DNA of 64,000 nucleotides from Silene latifolia (GCF_048544455.1 NC_133538.1:5114658-5178657), one strand, 5' to 3'; counted from the stretch's first letter, positions 45,518 through 56,860 are shown. Made by a program: numbers and translations. Notes: a model not told the origin generated them from the sequence alone.

Positions 45518-46942
45518 ATGGGAGTTGGTCAATTGTTGGTGCTTCGTCAAGTCAAGGTGCAATCCTCATTCCTTGAAGCATGCTCTCGGTTTTGGGATTC
45601 AAAACACCATGTTTTCGTTTTCCCGAAAGGTGAAATTTGTCCACTAGCCGAAGAAGTTGGAGTCATTGGTGGGTGGCCGGGTTGTGTTCCGCTGCTTCCT
45701 CCGACTCGATTGTGCTGCGAGGAGAAATTCCATTCGATGTTGGGCTTGTCGACAAGTCAAGTCAACTTCCTTCTTGCTCCACATGGTGTTGATATGTTGG
45801 CTCTTATCAACATCCTCTCGAACCGATTGGATGCCAATGTTTCGGAGGTGGCTAGGAGAAGGGCTCTTGCCTTTTGCCTTGTCCATGTATACCTCTTTGT
45901 TGATGCTTTGAAGAAGGAGGGGCCGAAATGCTATGGTAGCATGACCCGTGTACATGTTGTTGAGCAAATGGAGCATGGTAGAGATCCATCATGGTTGGTG
46001 CTTGGCGAGATCATCCAGGCTTTGGACAAGGAGGGCTCTTGTGGAGAAGTTCCCTCATTTGGATCCCCAAGGATCCTCCAAGTGTGGCTATTGGAGAGGC
46101 TAAGGTATGTAAAGCCTCCGGTTGATTCTTCTTCTTATTCTTTCCGTCACCTTACCATGAGGAAGAAGTTATACTCGGATAGCTTTGCTTCCACCGAGGC
46201 TTATTGGGCTGCAAGATTGGCAGCGGAGGGTGGTCCTCACATCCATTGGGTGGTGCCATGGTGGCACTTGAGGTCCTTCACGGGGTTGCCCGCTTCGGGT
46301 GGTAGTCCTCGTTCTTTGATGGTGGTGGGTTTGAAGGTCGCTTCCTTCATTTATCCGGAAAGGCTCATGAGGCAAATGGGGCGTCAACAAAAGGTGCCCG
46401 CTCAAGATACTCTTGTCCAAGAGAAGGTTTTTCAGAACTCCGAGCTTGTGGAGGTCTTCGAAAGATGGTGGGCCACTCGGCTGCTTTGGGAGGTACCAAA
46501 CCCCGTTGCCACGACATGGGTGACTCCCGCTTATGTCAAGTGGTCAAGAGCTTCGTCCTTGAAGGAGAGGTCCAAATTCCATAAGGACGAGGTTGTCGAT
46601 TTGAAGTATCGAGAGGTTGTCAAGGCCTACCGTGCCTTCTTTGAGGATTATGTTGATGGGGTTAGCCTGAATGTGATGAGACCACCAAAGAGGAGAAGCT
46701 CGGGTCCCAAAAATGTAGTGGGCCGTGCATGGGCTCGTTTCGGGCCGAAGAGGAAATCCGTGCTAGGCGGGCCAACAAGAAGAACAAGGGGAAGATGTAC
46801 CCTCAGGGAAAAGGCAAGGGTAGAATGGAGGAGTGAAGATTTCCATTACCCACTTTATTATTATGTTGTATTAGTGTTGTCAGTTTTTTATTATGTTATA
46901 CTAGCTATGTTTTGTGTGTTTTGTGCTAGCTTTATTATGTGA
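45518..46942 (+). CDS. Antisense ORF of element E, DUF7745/plant mobile-like
   Basis: Long intact plus-strand frame. First in-frame ATG at 45518; the frame is open from about 45400 (LPQKYFIDAFENALRQW), so an earlier start may have been lost. Early part: SFLEACSRFWDSKHHVFVFP and GEICPLAEEVGVIGGWPGCV, resembling the start of DUF7745-type transposon-associated proteins, in which an aromatic FDP/FWD and LAPT.EEY-like motif occurs. Middle: RRALAFCLVHVYLFVDALKK. Then a Trp-rich segment (HIHWVVPWWHLRSFTG). The tail is basic (RPPKRRSSGPKN) and ends in a hydrophobic stretch that may be a frameshift artefact. No enzyme motif is seen. It lies between pol and the antisense PMD gene, on the strand opposite to pol. 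Confidence 0.55.
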   Translation: MGVGQLLVLRQVKVQSSFLEACSRFWDSKHHVFVFPKGEICPLAEEVGVIGGWPGCVPLLPPTRLCCEEKFHSMLGLSTSQVNFLLAPHGVDMLALINILSNRLDANVSEVARRRALAFCLVHVYLFVDALKKEGPKCYGSMTRVHVVEQMEHGRDPSWLVLGEIIQALDKEGSCGEVPSFGSPRILQVWLLERLRYVKPPVDSSSYSFRHLTMRKKLYSDSFASTEAYWAARLAAEGGPHIHWVVPWWHLRSFTGLPASGGSPRSLMVVGLKVASFIYPERLMRQMGRQQKVPAQDTLVQEKVFQNSELVEVFERWWATRLLWEVPNPVATTWVTPAYVKWSRASSLKERSKFHKDEVVDLKYREVVKAYRAFFEDYVDGVSLNVMRPPKRRSSGPKNVVGRAWARFGPKRKSVLGGPTRRTRGRCTLREKARVEWRSEDFHYPLYYYVVLVLSVFYYVILAMFCVFCASFIM

Positions 46943-47681
46943 GGTGTTTTAGTCGACACCTTAGCTTTGACAAGTTGTAGACTCGTCAAGCTTTTTTTGT
47001 TGTTGAAATTGTAATCCCTCCCATTATTAATTAAATAAGAGGATTACTCGTGTCGAAATTGTGAACGCTTGTTTTTTCCATCCATTTTGTAAAGGCAATT
47101 CGATTTGAATCATCCTAAACATTTGCACTTGGGAAAGTGGGATTTTTGTGAGAAGGGAGAAAAGCTCGTTTTTTTGTATTTTTGGGGAAAAGGGAATGTT
47201 TTTCCTTTCTTTTTTTGAAAGTTGTTGTGGGTGATGTTTTTTTGATTATGGGGATGGTCGTTTTTTATTATGGGGATGGTCGTTTTTTATTATGGGGATG
47301 GTTGTATCCTTCTCGTGTAAGAAAGGACTGCCTACGTATTCACCTGAAGAGGTGAAATCAAACCATGCTCGTAGTTCGAAATGTATTCTAAATTTGATTG
47401 GGTTTTGTGGTTGTATCCCTCATGTATAAGAGGGACTGCCTACGTATACACCTGAAGAGGTGAAATCAAACCATGCTCGTAGTTCAAGGGGTTTTTTGTT
47501 TTAGTGCAAATGGATGTTGCCTTTGACAAATCAAAGGACATTCGAAACGGGCGAAGTGTCGCAACATAGACTCGATAAAGCATGCAATTTCAAATCAGAA
47601 CGCGTTGAAGAACTTGACTTTAAAGGGGTTGAGGCGGTTGCTAGTTGTAAAACTAGGGTTGAGGTCGTTGGTTGCTATAGT
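46943..47681. other. Spacer between antisense ORF and pol, with duplicated conserved motif
   Basis: Contains GGGGATGGTCGTTTTTTATTAT repeats (47245-47300) and two copies of a ~75-bp unit, 47320-47380 and 47420-47487: GGACTGCCTACGTAT, ACCTGAAGAGGTGAAATCAA, ACCATGCTCGTAGTTC. Similar CTGCCTACGTA..GTAGTTC phrases are, from memory, common in plant gypsy elements. No gene. Confidence 0.6.
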
Positions 47682-48709
47682 TCAAGGGAAGTATTTTTTG
47701 AGTTGGTCCAGGTTGATCGGGTTTTTAAAATCCTCCCCATATAGGTCCCTCAGTCTCACTGCACCCCCCGAAAGTATTTTCTTGACCAGGTATGGCCCGA
47801 CCCAGTTGGGTATGAATTTTCCCCTCGGATCGACGGGTAATGGTGCTCGAACTGACTTGAGGACCAAGTCGCCCTCCTTGATGTTTCTGGGTTTAACCTT
47901 CTTGTTGAATGCCCGTTGTATACGTCGTTGGTATAGTTGGACGCTATGCAAGGCGTTGAGTCGCCGCTCGTCTAGAAAAGTGAGTTGCTCGTACCTTCGA
48001 TGGGTCCATTCCGCCTCAAGGACCTGACTCTCTAGTAGGATGCATAGAGAAGGGACCTCTAACTCTACCGGTTGAACCGCCTCCATACCGTATGCTAGGT
48101 AGAAGGGTGTGGTGCCTGTCGGTGTTCGAATGGAGGTTCGGTATCCCCAGAGTGCGAATGGGAGTTTGCTCGGCCAATCGCGGTAGTTGTCTTGCATTTT
48201 CTTGATAATGGTGACAAGAGTTTTGTTAGCTACCTCCACCGCTCCGTTGGTTTGGGGGACGGTAGGGGGATGATTGATGTCGCTTGATCTTGTATTTTTC
48301 AAGCAAGGCCCAAGTTTCCGCCCGAAAGTAAGAGCCTTGATCGTTGATGATTTCATGGGGTACCCCATATCGACAGATGATGTTGTTCTGGATGAACTTG
48401 GCCACTTGTTTGGCGGTCAAGACTGCATATGACTGTGCTTCCACCCATTTGGTGAAGTAGTCGATGGCGACGAGGACGAAACAATGCCCCTTGGTGACTG
48501 TCGGGTTAACTTTCCCGATGATGTCGATGCCCCAGATTCAGAAAGGCCAGGGTGATTTCAGGGTGTAAAAGGGATGGTGGTATATGTTGTATGTTGGCGA
48601 AGATTTGGCAATTGTGGCAATGTTTGACGTAGTTACGGCAATCGACTTTCATGGTGTTCCAGTAGTAACCCAACCGCATGATCATTCGGGTAAGCATCAT
48701 TGCGCTCAT
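47682..48709 (-). pseudogene. Element E integrase
   Basis: N-terminal zinc-binding part YVKHCHNCQIFANIQHIPPS (about 48600), frameshift, then the core: YGVPHEIINDQGSYFRAETW (second catalytic Asp, about 48350), a break near 48280, then QTNGAVEVANKTLVTIIKKM (Glu region), YRTSIRTPTGTTPFYLAYGM and a C-terminal region with NWVGPYLVKKILSGGAVRL ending at TAG 47682. Domains are in the usual order but in at least three frames. Confidence 0.85.
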
Positions 48710-49383
48710 GTGAGGTCCACATTCTCCGTCATGTTGTCAGGTATATTGACGAGCGCGGCAAGTTTTGCTAGGGCATCTGCAAATTGATTTTCCTCTCGTG
48801 GCAAGTGAAAGTAGTCGACTTGGTCGAAGAACTCGGCCTCTTGATTGATTTTCGCTCGGTAGGGAGCTAAGCTGTCACTTCGGATTTTCCATGATCCGGA
48901 CACCTGATTGATGATGAACGAGGAATCGCCGTGGACCCTCAGTCTCTTGATGCCAAGTGTTATGGCTGCTTGTAGGCCGATGAGGCATGCTTCATATTCA
49001 GCGGCATTGTTGGTGACAGCGAAGTCTAGTTTGACTGAGATCGGAACATGTTCTCCCTCTGGTGATATTAGAAGGATTCCTACCCCGAAGCCTCTCACAT
49101 TAGATGCACCATCGAAGTATAGGTCTAATGTGTCAGAGTCAGCACAAAGGATGTCTTCATCAGGAAGTGACCATGTGTCGGTCGTTGGATCCTTGTTGAC
49201 AGGATTCTCTGCTAGGAAATCGGCGACTACTCTTCCCTTGATAACCTTGAGGGGTACAAACTTGAGATCAAACTCGGACAGCATGAGTGTCCACCTAGAC
49301 AGCCTTCCGTTTAGTACGGGTTTTTCGAAGATGTATTTGACTGGGTCCATCTTGGAGTAGATGTGGACCGTGTAGCGGAGCAT
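48706..49383 (-). pseudogene. Element E second RNase H (archaeal type, Tat hallmark)
   Basis: The frame first holds the end of the RT-linked RNase H (SRWTLMLSEFDLKFVPLKVI), a linker (VVADFLAENP), then a complete extra RNase H: LYFDGASNVRGFGVGILLIS (Asp), TNNAAEYEACLIGLQAAITL (Glu), VHGDSSFIINQVSGSW (Asp) and REENQFADALAKLAALV (Asp). All four catalytic acids are visible. A second RNase H is characteristic of the Tat lineage. Confidence 0.88.
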
Positions 49384-50957
49384 GTAATGCCGCAGCTTCT
49401 TTGTTGACCATTCTAGGGCAAGGCATGTCTTTTCCAGTTAGGTGTACCTTGTCTCATACTCGATGAACTTTTTGCTGATGTAGTAGATGGCGCGTTCTTC
49501 GCCCTCGACTATTTGTGCTAGCATTGCTCCCATGGCTGTGTCGGTGACAGTCAGGTATAGGGATAAAGGAGTCCCTGGTTGAGGTGGCATGAGGACAGGA
49601 GGCTTGGATAGGATTTCCTTTATCCTGTCGAAGGCTTTTTGACAGTCGTCGTCCCAATAGGTGTGATCGGAGGCGCGAAATTTCTTGAAGATTGGTTCAC
49701 AAATCATGGTGAGCTTGGCATGAAGTGGCTGATGTATAGAACCTGGCCGAGAAATCACTGAATCTCCTTCTTGTTCTTAGGCCGCGGCGTTTGTTGGAGG
49801 GCTTTGATTTTGGTTGGATCAATCTCAATGCCTCTTTTGCTGACAACATGTCCCAAGAGTTTTCCGGAGGTGACCCCGAATGCACACTTCTGAGGATTTA
49901 GTCTCATGTTATATTTCCGCAGACGAGCGAAGAATTTCCGAAGAGCGTTGATGTGGCCGTCCCGTTCCCTTGACTTGACAATTATGTCATCAACATATAC
50001 CTCTACCTCCTTGTGCATCATTTCATGTAGGAGAGTGGTAGCGGTTCTTTGATAGGTAGCCCCGGCATTGATGAGGCCGAAGGGCATGACCGTGTAGCAA
50101 TATGTACCCGACTGTATAGTGAATGCAGTCTTGTGCATGTCTTCCTCGGCCATTTTTATCTGGTTGTACCCGGCATACCTGTCCATGAATGATAGAAGAG
50201 CATGCTTGGCGGTGTTGTCCACTAGAATATCAACATGTGGCAAAGGGAAGTCGTCCTTTGGACTTGCCTTGTTCAGATCCCTGAAGTCGACGCAAACCTG
50301 AATCCTCCCGTCTTTCTTCAGTACAGGAACGATGTTGGCCACCCAGTCAGAGTATTCAGACACTTTGATGAAACCAGCCTTGAACTGTTTATCCACTTCT
50401 TCCTTGATTTTCAGGGCCCATTCAGGACGCATTCGGCGCAGCTTTTGCTTCACGAGTTTAGCTCCAGGTTTAATGGGTATCCGGTGCTCTACAATTTCCC
50501 TGTCAATCCCGGTCATATCCCTATAAGACCAGGCGAATACGTCCTTGTATTCGTGGAGGAGGTCAATGAACTGTTGTCTTTCCGAGGGATCAACGGTTGT
50601 CCCTATCCTAAGTTCTTGAGGTGTGTTGTTGGTTCCTACGTTAATGGGTTCGGTCTCCTCAATGATGGGGGTTCTGGTTTCCCGTTTGTCAAGTTCTTTG
50701 GCTAGGTGAGGTGGGTAGTCACTCAAGTCGAATTCCTCATAGTCATTCAAAATTGCATTGCAGTTAAATTGAGACGAGTCATAAGCAAACTTAGCGTTTA
50801 TTAATTTGACACGAGCGAAAAGCTCGGAGAGGACAGACATCTCACGGTCGGTCAGAGGCGACACAACAGAGGAGGCGGCCCCTGGAACAGGCTCCAGGTT
50901 GTTACCTTCCATGGGAGTGGGGACGACCCTAGTTGACTCAGGCTTAGAAACAGCCAC
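49384..50957 (-). pseudogene. Element E reverse transcriptase and RNase H
   Basis: RT frame 50957-49755: upstream linker, YKDVFAWSYRDMTGIDREIV, VPVLKKDGRIQVCVDFRDLN, FMDRYAGYNQIKMAEEDMHK, TVMPFGLINAGATYQRTATT, catalytic VYVDDIIVKSRERDGH and GKLLGHVVSKRGIEIDPTKI. A frameshift near 49756 moves to a frame with WDDDCQKAFDRIKEILSKPP and the RNase H start, with a TAA at 49438-49440. The motifs are those of a Tat gypsy RT, and YVDD is intact. Confidence 0.92.
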
Positions 50958-51539
50958 AAGTTTGTGATAAAACAGCGGGAAGGGGACCTTGACTGGGCCA
51001 TCAGGAGTGTTAGGAGCTATGACAGACTCTGACTCCGACTCAGACTCTGATTCTTCTTCACTTCTCCCCTTTGAACATTGGGCCTTCTCCAGTTGTGATT
51101 TTGAGAATGCGGCCTTGGCAATCGGTCCACTTGACGGTTTTCCTCCAGCCCTGTGTAGCTTTCTCTGGGTCAGTATCAGAGATCAAGGCGGTTGGGTCAA
51201 ATTGGTTGTCCTTCAGAGCAATGTTGATGATGTCCTCATAGTCGAGGTGCTTGATGTTATCCTCTCCAAAGAGGAGAGTGACAGCTTGTCCGTCGAGACA
51301 TGAGGACAGCTTAGACTCGGTTGATGCAGCTTCGGTGTTTTCGGGGATGAAGTAGCAGTCCTGGAAGACTTCTACACCCGGGTACCTGACCTTGCCACAG
51401 TGTCATAGATCGGCTCCGGAAAGCCATGGTAGAGTTCGGACTCTCCCTCGGGGACAAAGTATCCATTGAGGGTCAGATGATAGGGATGGAGGATAACTCC
51501 GTGCTTCTTGCGCTTTCGAACTAGGAGGTTCATTTCCTA

Positions 51540-52400
51540 GATATCTTCATCGGTAGGTTCATAGCCCAGTCCGCAGGGGATGTTGGGGAACTTAGCCTGT
51601 TTCAAGGGAGGTAAGGTGCTCTTCAGTGGATTGAGGGGTAAACCCAGGAAATAACCCTAGCACATCAGAATGCGGTTGACTGTGAGGTTGGTAAACGGGT
51701 CACAATCAAAGGGTGTTAATTCATCAGTTATGGCATTCACGGCTTGGTATCCCCACATTTCACTGTCGTCCTCCTCGATGGCTTGGGAGACTATTCTCTT
51801 TTTCATGACGACTTTGATCGGGGAAGCAGGAATCGTGATCGTTTTCCCGTTGAAGGGGACCCTGATTTTCTGGTGAAGAGTTGAAGTAACTGCCTTGACG
51901 GCGTGGATCTAGGGACGTCCCATAAGCATGTTGAAGAAGGCGTCGATGTCGACTACCTGAAAACTGGTTTACCTCTCCAGTGGTCTGGTTGCGACAGTTA
52001 GAGTGATAAGCCCTGCGACCTTACGACGAGTGCCGTCAAAAGCGCGTACTCTTTAATTGGTTGGGACCAAATCAGCTTCTTTGATACCTATTTTATGAGC
52101 ATTTTTTAGGGGAATGACATTCACCGCGGATCCGTCATCCACAAGGACCATAGGCACATTCTTTTTGAGGCATTGTACCGTGATGTACAAAGCCAGGTTG
52201 TGGTTGGCTCTGAAGGGAGGGATATCTTCGTCAGAGAAGATGATCGTGTTGCTCAAATCAGGGACATCCCTTGTCATGTGTGCCACAACTTCTTCCGGGG
52301 AGGAGGTAGAGGGCATAGTCAATTTTCCCAAGGCTTGTAGTAGAGCATGCCGATGCTCGAAGGATGTGGCAATCAGTTACCAAATTGAGATTTCGGCTTT
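51540..52400 (-). pseudogene. Element E aspartic protease
   Basis: NLALYITVQCLKKNVPMVLV, then DDGSAVNVIPLKNAHKIGI; the usual D-N/T-G-S motif appears as DDGS. A stop near 52053 precedes VRAFDGTRRKVAGLITLTV. Then comes FNMLMGRP, a stop (Trp codon expected) and IHAVKAVTSTLHQKIRV, the GRPWIH motif of Tat proteases. The linker between protease and RT (51000-51540) is acidic, with a Ser/Asp run, and has no recognised domain. Confidence 0.8.
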
Positions 52401-52453
52401 TGCTTTCTACAGTTGTTTGAGGATCGAATTCTTGGGAACCTTGGTTTGAGTAT

Positions 52454-54260
52454 CTACGTCCGGGACAACTTGGTCATTCGTTGTTGGATCGACCGCTGAA
52501 TTGTTCGGGTTTTGATAGGGGCGTCCGGACCGGATAAGGTGACCGATCTCTTTTGCCTGTTTCTCTTTCCCCGGGACAATATAGACGTCTTCAACATCAT
52601 CTCTCTAGATGCCATTGATTTCGAGATCTCGAGGGTACCTTGGAAGGGTACTCCTCGGTGGCGAGTTTTTGTGAGGGACGTTTTTGTGAGGGTAGTTTTT
52701 GTGAGGGTAGTTTTGGAAGGGTAGTTTTTATGAGGTTGATTATTGTGAGGGTAGTTATCGTGAGGTGCATGCCAGAATGGTCGTGGGAACAATCCATTCG
52801 AGTGAGGGTAATTTTGGGTGCTCGAGGGACCTTCCCTCGGGCGTGGTGTTGGAGGATTTAAAATCAGTCGGCGGTAGGCTTCGTCAAGTCGGGTGATCCT
52901 TTCGGAGAGACTGGCTATAACTTCCTCAACTTGTTGGAACATGGCAAGCATAGTTGCGGCACTGAACACAAATACTCCGTCTGAGGCATCCTTCTCCAGG
53001 GTATTCACCTCGTTATCAATTGGCAGGTTGAGGTGTGAGCAGTCCAAGGTTGGCTCATCATCGGAGATAGCATGGATTTCCAAAGGGTTTATTTTGTTGT
53101 TTGGTTTAGTTAGTGGAGGCAAAGGATATTCTCCTTTCTCGATCATGTCTTGGATGAGGTGTTTGAGCTTGAAGCATGTTTCTGTGTCATGCCCTTTCCC
53201 TTAGTGGTACCGACAAGGGCATTAGGGTTCCGTGCATGGATTTCTTAGCATCGATGCATCCGGTGGGTCCGATTAGTTGTAGTTTCCCTTGGTCCATAAG
53301 CCTCTTTAGGGCGCTTGCATAAGTTGACCATATATTAGTGAACACTCTTTGGGGGCGCTCAGCTCTCTTGGCGGTTGGTTCAAGGAGGTTGACCTCATCA
53401 ATCTTGTTCGTCTGACCATAAGCGCGAGATCCGGTTGATGTGGATCCTTGGTAGCCTCTACCGGTGGTTTTGGCTAGAACACCCTTTCGGAGGTCGTCTT
53501 CAATGCGTGTCCCAAGGATTTGCAGATCCTGGAAGGTCTTGATGTTTTGGTACCTCAGTAAGTTGGGATACACCGGGCAGAGATTGTTGACAAATTTTTC
53601 CACCAAGGTTGACTCACTCGGCTTGCTAACCAATTGAGTACTTACTCTCCTCCAACGGGTTAAGAACTCGGTGAATCCCTCCTTGTCATTATGGGTTAGG
53701 ACCTCAAGAGTACGGGTATTGGCTTGGATTTCGACATTGTCGGCATATTGCTTAGCAAATTCAACTGCGACCTCATCCCAGGTAGTAAGGTTCTTCAGGT
53801 CAAGGGAGTAGTACCATTGGCGAGGGATCGGTTCCAACGATGATGGGAAGATCCGGGTGAAAAGGTCCTGTTTAACCCCTTTTATGGCCATGTAGTCTTT
53901 GAAGGCTCGAATATGATTGAGCGGGTCCTCTACTCCCTTGAATTTGGGCACATCATTCAGGGTAAAGTTGTTAGGTAGTTGATCCCCAACAGGTTCAAAT
54001 CTTCAGTTGTTCTCAAGATGGATATTGTTACCCCGGGCTAGGAGTTGTTTTTCCAGAAGCTTAAGCCTTTTCTCAGTTTCAGTCAAAGGCGCAGTGTTGT
54101 GTTCTCTAGCCTCCTTGTTTTCCAGGGTGTCGATACGGGTCTCGACACGATCCAGAGTGACCTTAAGAGCAGTGAGTAGGCTGGCTAGCTTAGCAGTTGT
54201 GACATCTCCGTTGTTATCATTGTTGTTGTCGTTGATGAACGAAGTTGAAGACGAGGCCAT
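52454..54260 (-). pseudogene. Element E Gag
   Basis: ATG 54260 (MASSSTSFINDNNNDNNGD), coiled-coil-like VETRIDTLENK and EKRLKLLEKQLL, then TGA at 54003. In the same frame: DPLNHIRAFKDYMAIKGVKQ, WYYSLDLKNLTTWDEVAVEF, LTRWRRVSTQLVSKPSEST and VNNLCPVYPNLLRYQNI, the Retrotrans_gag core. After a frameshift near 53230: CRYH, stop, GKGHDTETC (zinc knuckle, CxxH..GHxxxxC), LKHLIQDMIEKGEYPLPPL, and a long tail with Asn/Pro/His-rich and TKTTLTKTSLTKT repeats ending at 52454. Three interruptions in all. Confidence 0.87.
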
Positions 54261-54261
54261 G

Positions 54262-55822
54262 GTTCTGAGGCAGAAAAACGGCTCACATTACAAATCAATC
54301 CGACACGGTTCAAAGACTCAACAGAGACCATGCAAAGGACAACACAAAGATCAGACTCAACAAGTAGAGGATGACAGTGTGTGGTACCTCGGTGCTGACT
54401 CGATTTATGACGTGACGGTGTTGATTGAACTTTTGACAGGCGTCCAACGTAGCGGCGTGACGCCATTGGACGAGTCTCGTGGTGAGACGACTCATAATTA
54501 AATACCCATAAGTATGTTTGCTTCGACTAGATAGACACGAGGCGGAATTGGAATGGTGGACTGAAGTTTTCGAAAATAGAAATTTTTCAGAAAGATTCAT
54601 TTGTCGCTTTATAGACGGCTTCCGAAGATAGGGATCTCTGCAAGTGGGTCAGTTAAAAGGGTTGTCTTAAATTTGTTTGCAAAAGACGGTTTTGAGTTTG
54701 AGTCGACTTGGGGAACAATGTACTGTTTCCCAAGACGGTTTTTGAAATTCAAAATCGTATGTTTTGAAAATCGGGTTTTGAAATGTCTGAAGAGGTCTCG
54801 GGGACGATGTATGGTTCTCGGGATCTCGCAAGTGTCTCGAGAAAAGGGTGTGTGATTTTCTCGGGTTTTGAAAGAGCCATTGTCGGCGCGAAACGGGTTA
54901 AAATCCATGTCTAGACGCGGCGATTATAACGGCGTAAAAAGGTGATTTGAAATGGTTGTAAAAAACCGAGTTTGAAAATCGTCATTACGACGGCCTAGAA
55001 AGGCGTGTTGAAATGGTTGTAAAAACCGGGTTTGAAAATCGTCATTATGACGGCCTAGAAAGGCGTGTTGAAATGGTTATAAAAACCGGGTTTGAAATGC
55101 GTCATTACGACGGCCTAGAAAGGTGTGTTGAAATGGTTATAAAAACCGAGTTTGAAAATCGTCATTACGACGGCCTAGAAAAGCGTGTTGAAAAGGTTAT
55201 AAAAACCGGGTTTAAAAATCGTCATTACGACGGCCTAGAAAGGCGTGTTGAAATGGTTATAAAAATCCGGTTTAAAAATCGTCATTAGGACGGCCTAGAA
55301 AGGCGTGCTGAAAAGCAACGGTCGGCGAAAGACCGAGGTTTGAAACGGCATTATAACGGCGCAAAAAAGTGTTTTTGAAGTTTGAAAAATGACAGGGAAG
55401 GACTTATGATCAAGTAGCACATAAGCACTCACAGTTCATTGTATTATGCATAATGCTGACACGGGTTTTGGCTTAAAAGGGTGGGTTACACACCAAGCAA
55501 TCAAACCCCGATTTGCGAGAGGGATACCAATCCAAACAAAACGTGTAAGGAGGGTGCCCTAGCCTCGTGCTCGAGAGTGATGAAAGCTCTTTGACAAAAC
55601 AGAAATGTGTGACGTCAATGGTATGCTTGACTCAATCCGGATTCGAAACGCGGGGATGAGAAAACTCACGCCGACGAGACGAGCCAATTGGTCGAAAATG
55701 GTTAGGTTGTGAGCCCGGACAAGGAACCCGACCGTGACCATAATATCAATTAATGCATTCCAACCAAGACCTCATTCGAGTCTCACCATTTAGGGATCAT
55801 AAAGACACAAATGTCCTAGTTT
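54262..55822 (-). other. Element E leader
   Basis: Non-coding region between PBS and Gag, about 1.6 kb, carrying the 60-bp tandem repeat listed separately. No other gene recognised. Confidence 0.6.
54945..55315. repeat. 60-bp tandem repeat in the element E leader (~6 copies)
   Basis: The unit contains AAAAACCGGGTTTGAAAATC and GTCATTACGACGGCCTAGAA, then AGGCGTGTTGAAATGGTTAT. Copies begin about every 60 bp, are highly similar, and 60 bp keeps a frame open on the plus strand (artefactual). Confidence 0.92.
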
Positions 55823-55840
55823 TCCCCAGCGTAGTCGCCA
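55823..55840 (-). other. Primer binding site, element E
   Basis: Minus-strand TGGCGACTACGCTGGGGA five bases inside the LTR end. TGGCGAC..GGGGA fits a tRNA 3'-end complement; the tRNA is not identified. Confidence 0.65.
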
Positions 55841-55845
55841 ATCTA

Positions 55846-56860
55846 TGGACGTAGCCACCTGCACGCCCCAGCCGATCTGTGGGACATACAGCGGTCTTTT
55901 GAAAGCCACGCTTGGCGGCGTAAAAATAAATGCTTTCGACCGGATCGTTTTAGATCGGTCGGTTTCGTCTCAGCAAGGGTCTCGAAACGATTAGAGATGT
56001 TCGAAGTAGCCACCAAGCATTTGTGGGATGCTTGGAACCCGTTCGAATCCACTTTATACATCGGTCAAACGAAGCACAAAGCAGTGTTTGACATAGGTAC
56101 TAAAGATAAGGAATCGTCCCTCTTTAGCATCCTATCTCTAGAATGACTCTCGTACGCCCTGGATAAGGTCGTCCACTATCCAAAGTTTCTGAGTAAGAGG
56201 TGAAGGTACGTATTGGGAAGCCCTTTAATCAGACACCCAGTCTCGCCCACGGTAGCGGCCTCTACTGATCGATCTTGGTTGGTTGAATGCAAAAGTTGAT
56301 AAAACGGTTTAAATGCATGAATGCGCATTCAATAATTTAAACCTAACATGTGAGATCTTTCTAAGTCGGTTGATTTAATCCAAGTATCAAGTATAAGATG
56401 TCGAGTTGGATTTATGGTTGATTTGCATGCAAGACGGAAATTAAACATCCATTTACCAAATTAGGTTTATGGTGCATAACGTGATCCATTTGTCTTAATA
56501 AGACGTTTTGCAAATACGGTTTTTGAATGAGCAAGTTAGTCGTCTGATCCGTCCTATATCCGGGTTAATGGGAGTCGGGATCATCCTAGACTAATGCTGG
56601 AAAGGGAACATGCCCTGCACCAGGCAGCCAGATGAGGCGCCAGCCTATTGGCGCTATAAGGGGGTCTCCCCTGGTTTGAAAATAGGAAAAGAAATGGCCT
56701 GTTTAGGCGCGGGTCAGTCAACGGTATAAGACGCATTCTGACCATTGAAAAAACGTATATAAAACGTATTGAAAATGGGTATTTGGACACGTTTTGGTTT
56801 AAAAGGACCGTTTAGGTCGTATTTGTGTTGATTTGAGGAACGAGACTTGAATAATCATCA
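55846..56860 (-). repeat. 5' LTR of element E, truncated
   Basis: Matches 8694-9715 with a few percent difference, then similarity ends abruptly at about 56860; the outer ~1.5 kb of the LTR is missing. What follows (AGGACCCTTTAGGTCGG) is unrelated. Confidence 0.85.

Larger units (their letters stand above)
8694..56860 (-). mobile_element. Ty3/gypsy element E (Tat lineage, Retand-like) hosting nested elements
   Basis: Minus-strand order: truncated 5' LTR (55846-56860), PBS (55823-55840), leader with tandem repeat, Gag, protease, RT-RNase H, second RNase H, integrase (54260-47682), an antisense region with two plus-strand genes, the 57-bp tandem array, PPT (11190-11202) and 3' LTR (8694-11189). 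The second archaeal-type RNase H, the CxxH/GHxxxxC Gag knuckle and the LLGRPWIH-like protease motif place it in the Tat group. An amplified tandem repeat between coding region and 3' LTR recalls Retand of Silene (from memory of the literature). Element A (12099-39506) is inserted in the array. Gag and pol carry several stops and frameshifts. Confidence 0.82.

Noticed and set aside
47320-47487. Possible tRNA gene pair (cloverleaf-like wording)
   Set aside because: No consistent acceptor stem or A/B-box pair could be built; better explained as a duplicated retrotransposon motif.
55013-55288. Repetitive 91-codon plus-strand frame
   Set aside because: It is the 60-bp leader tandem repeat of element E read in one frame.
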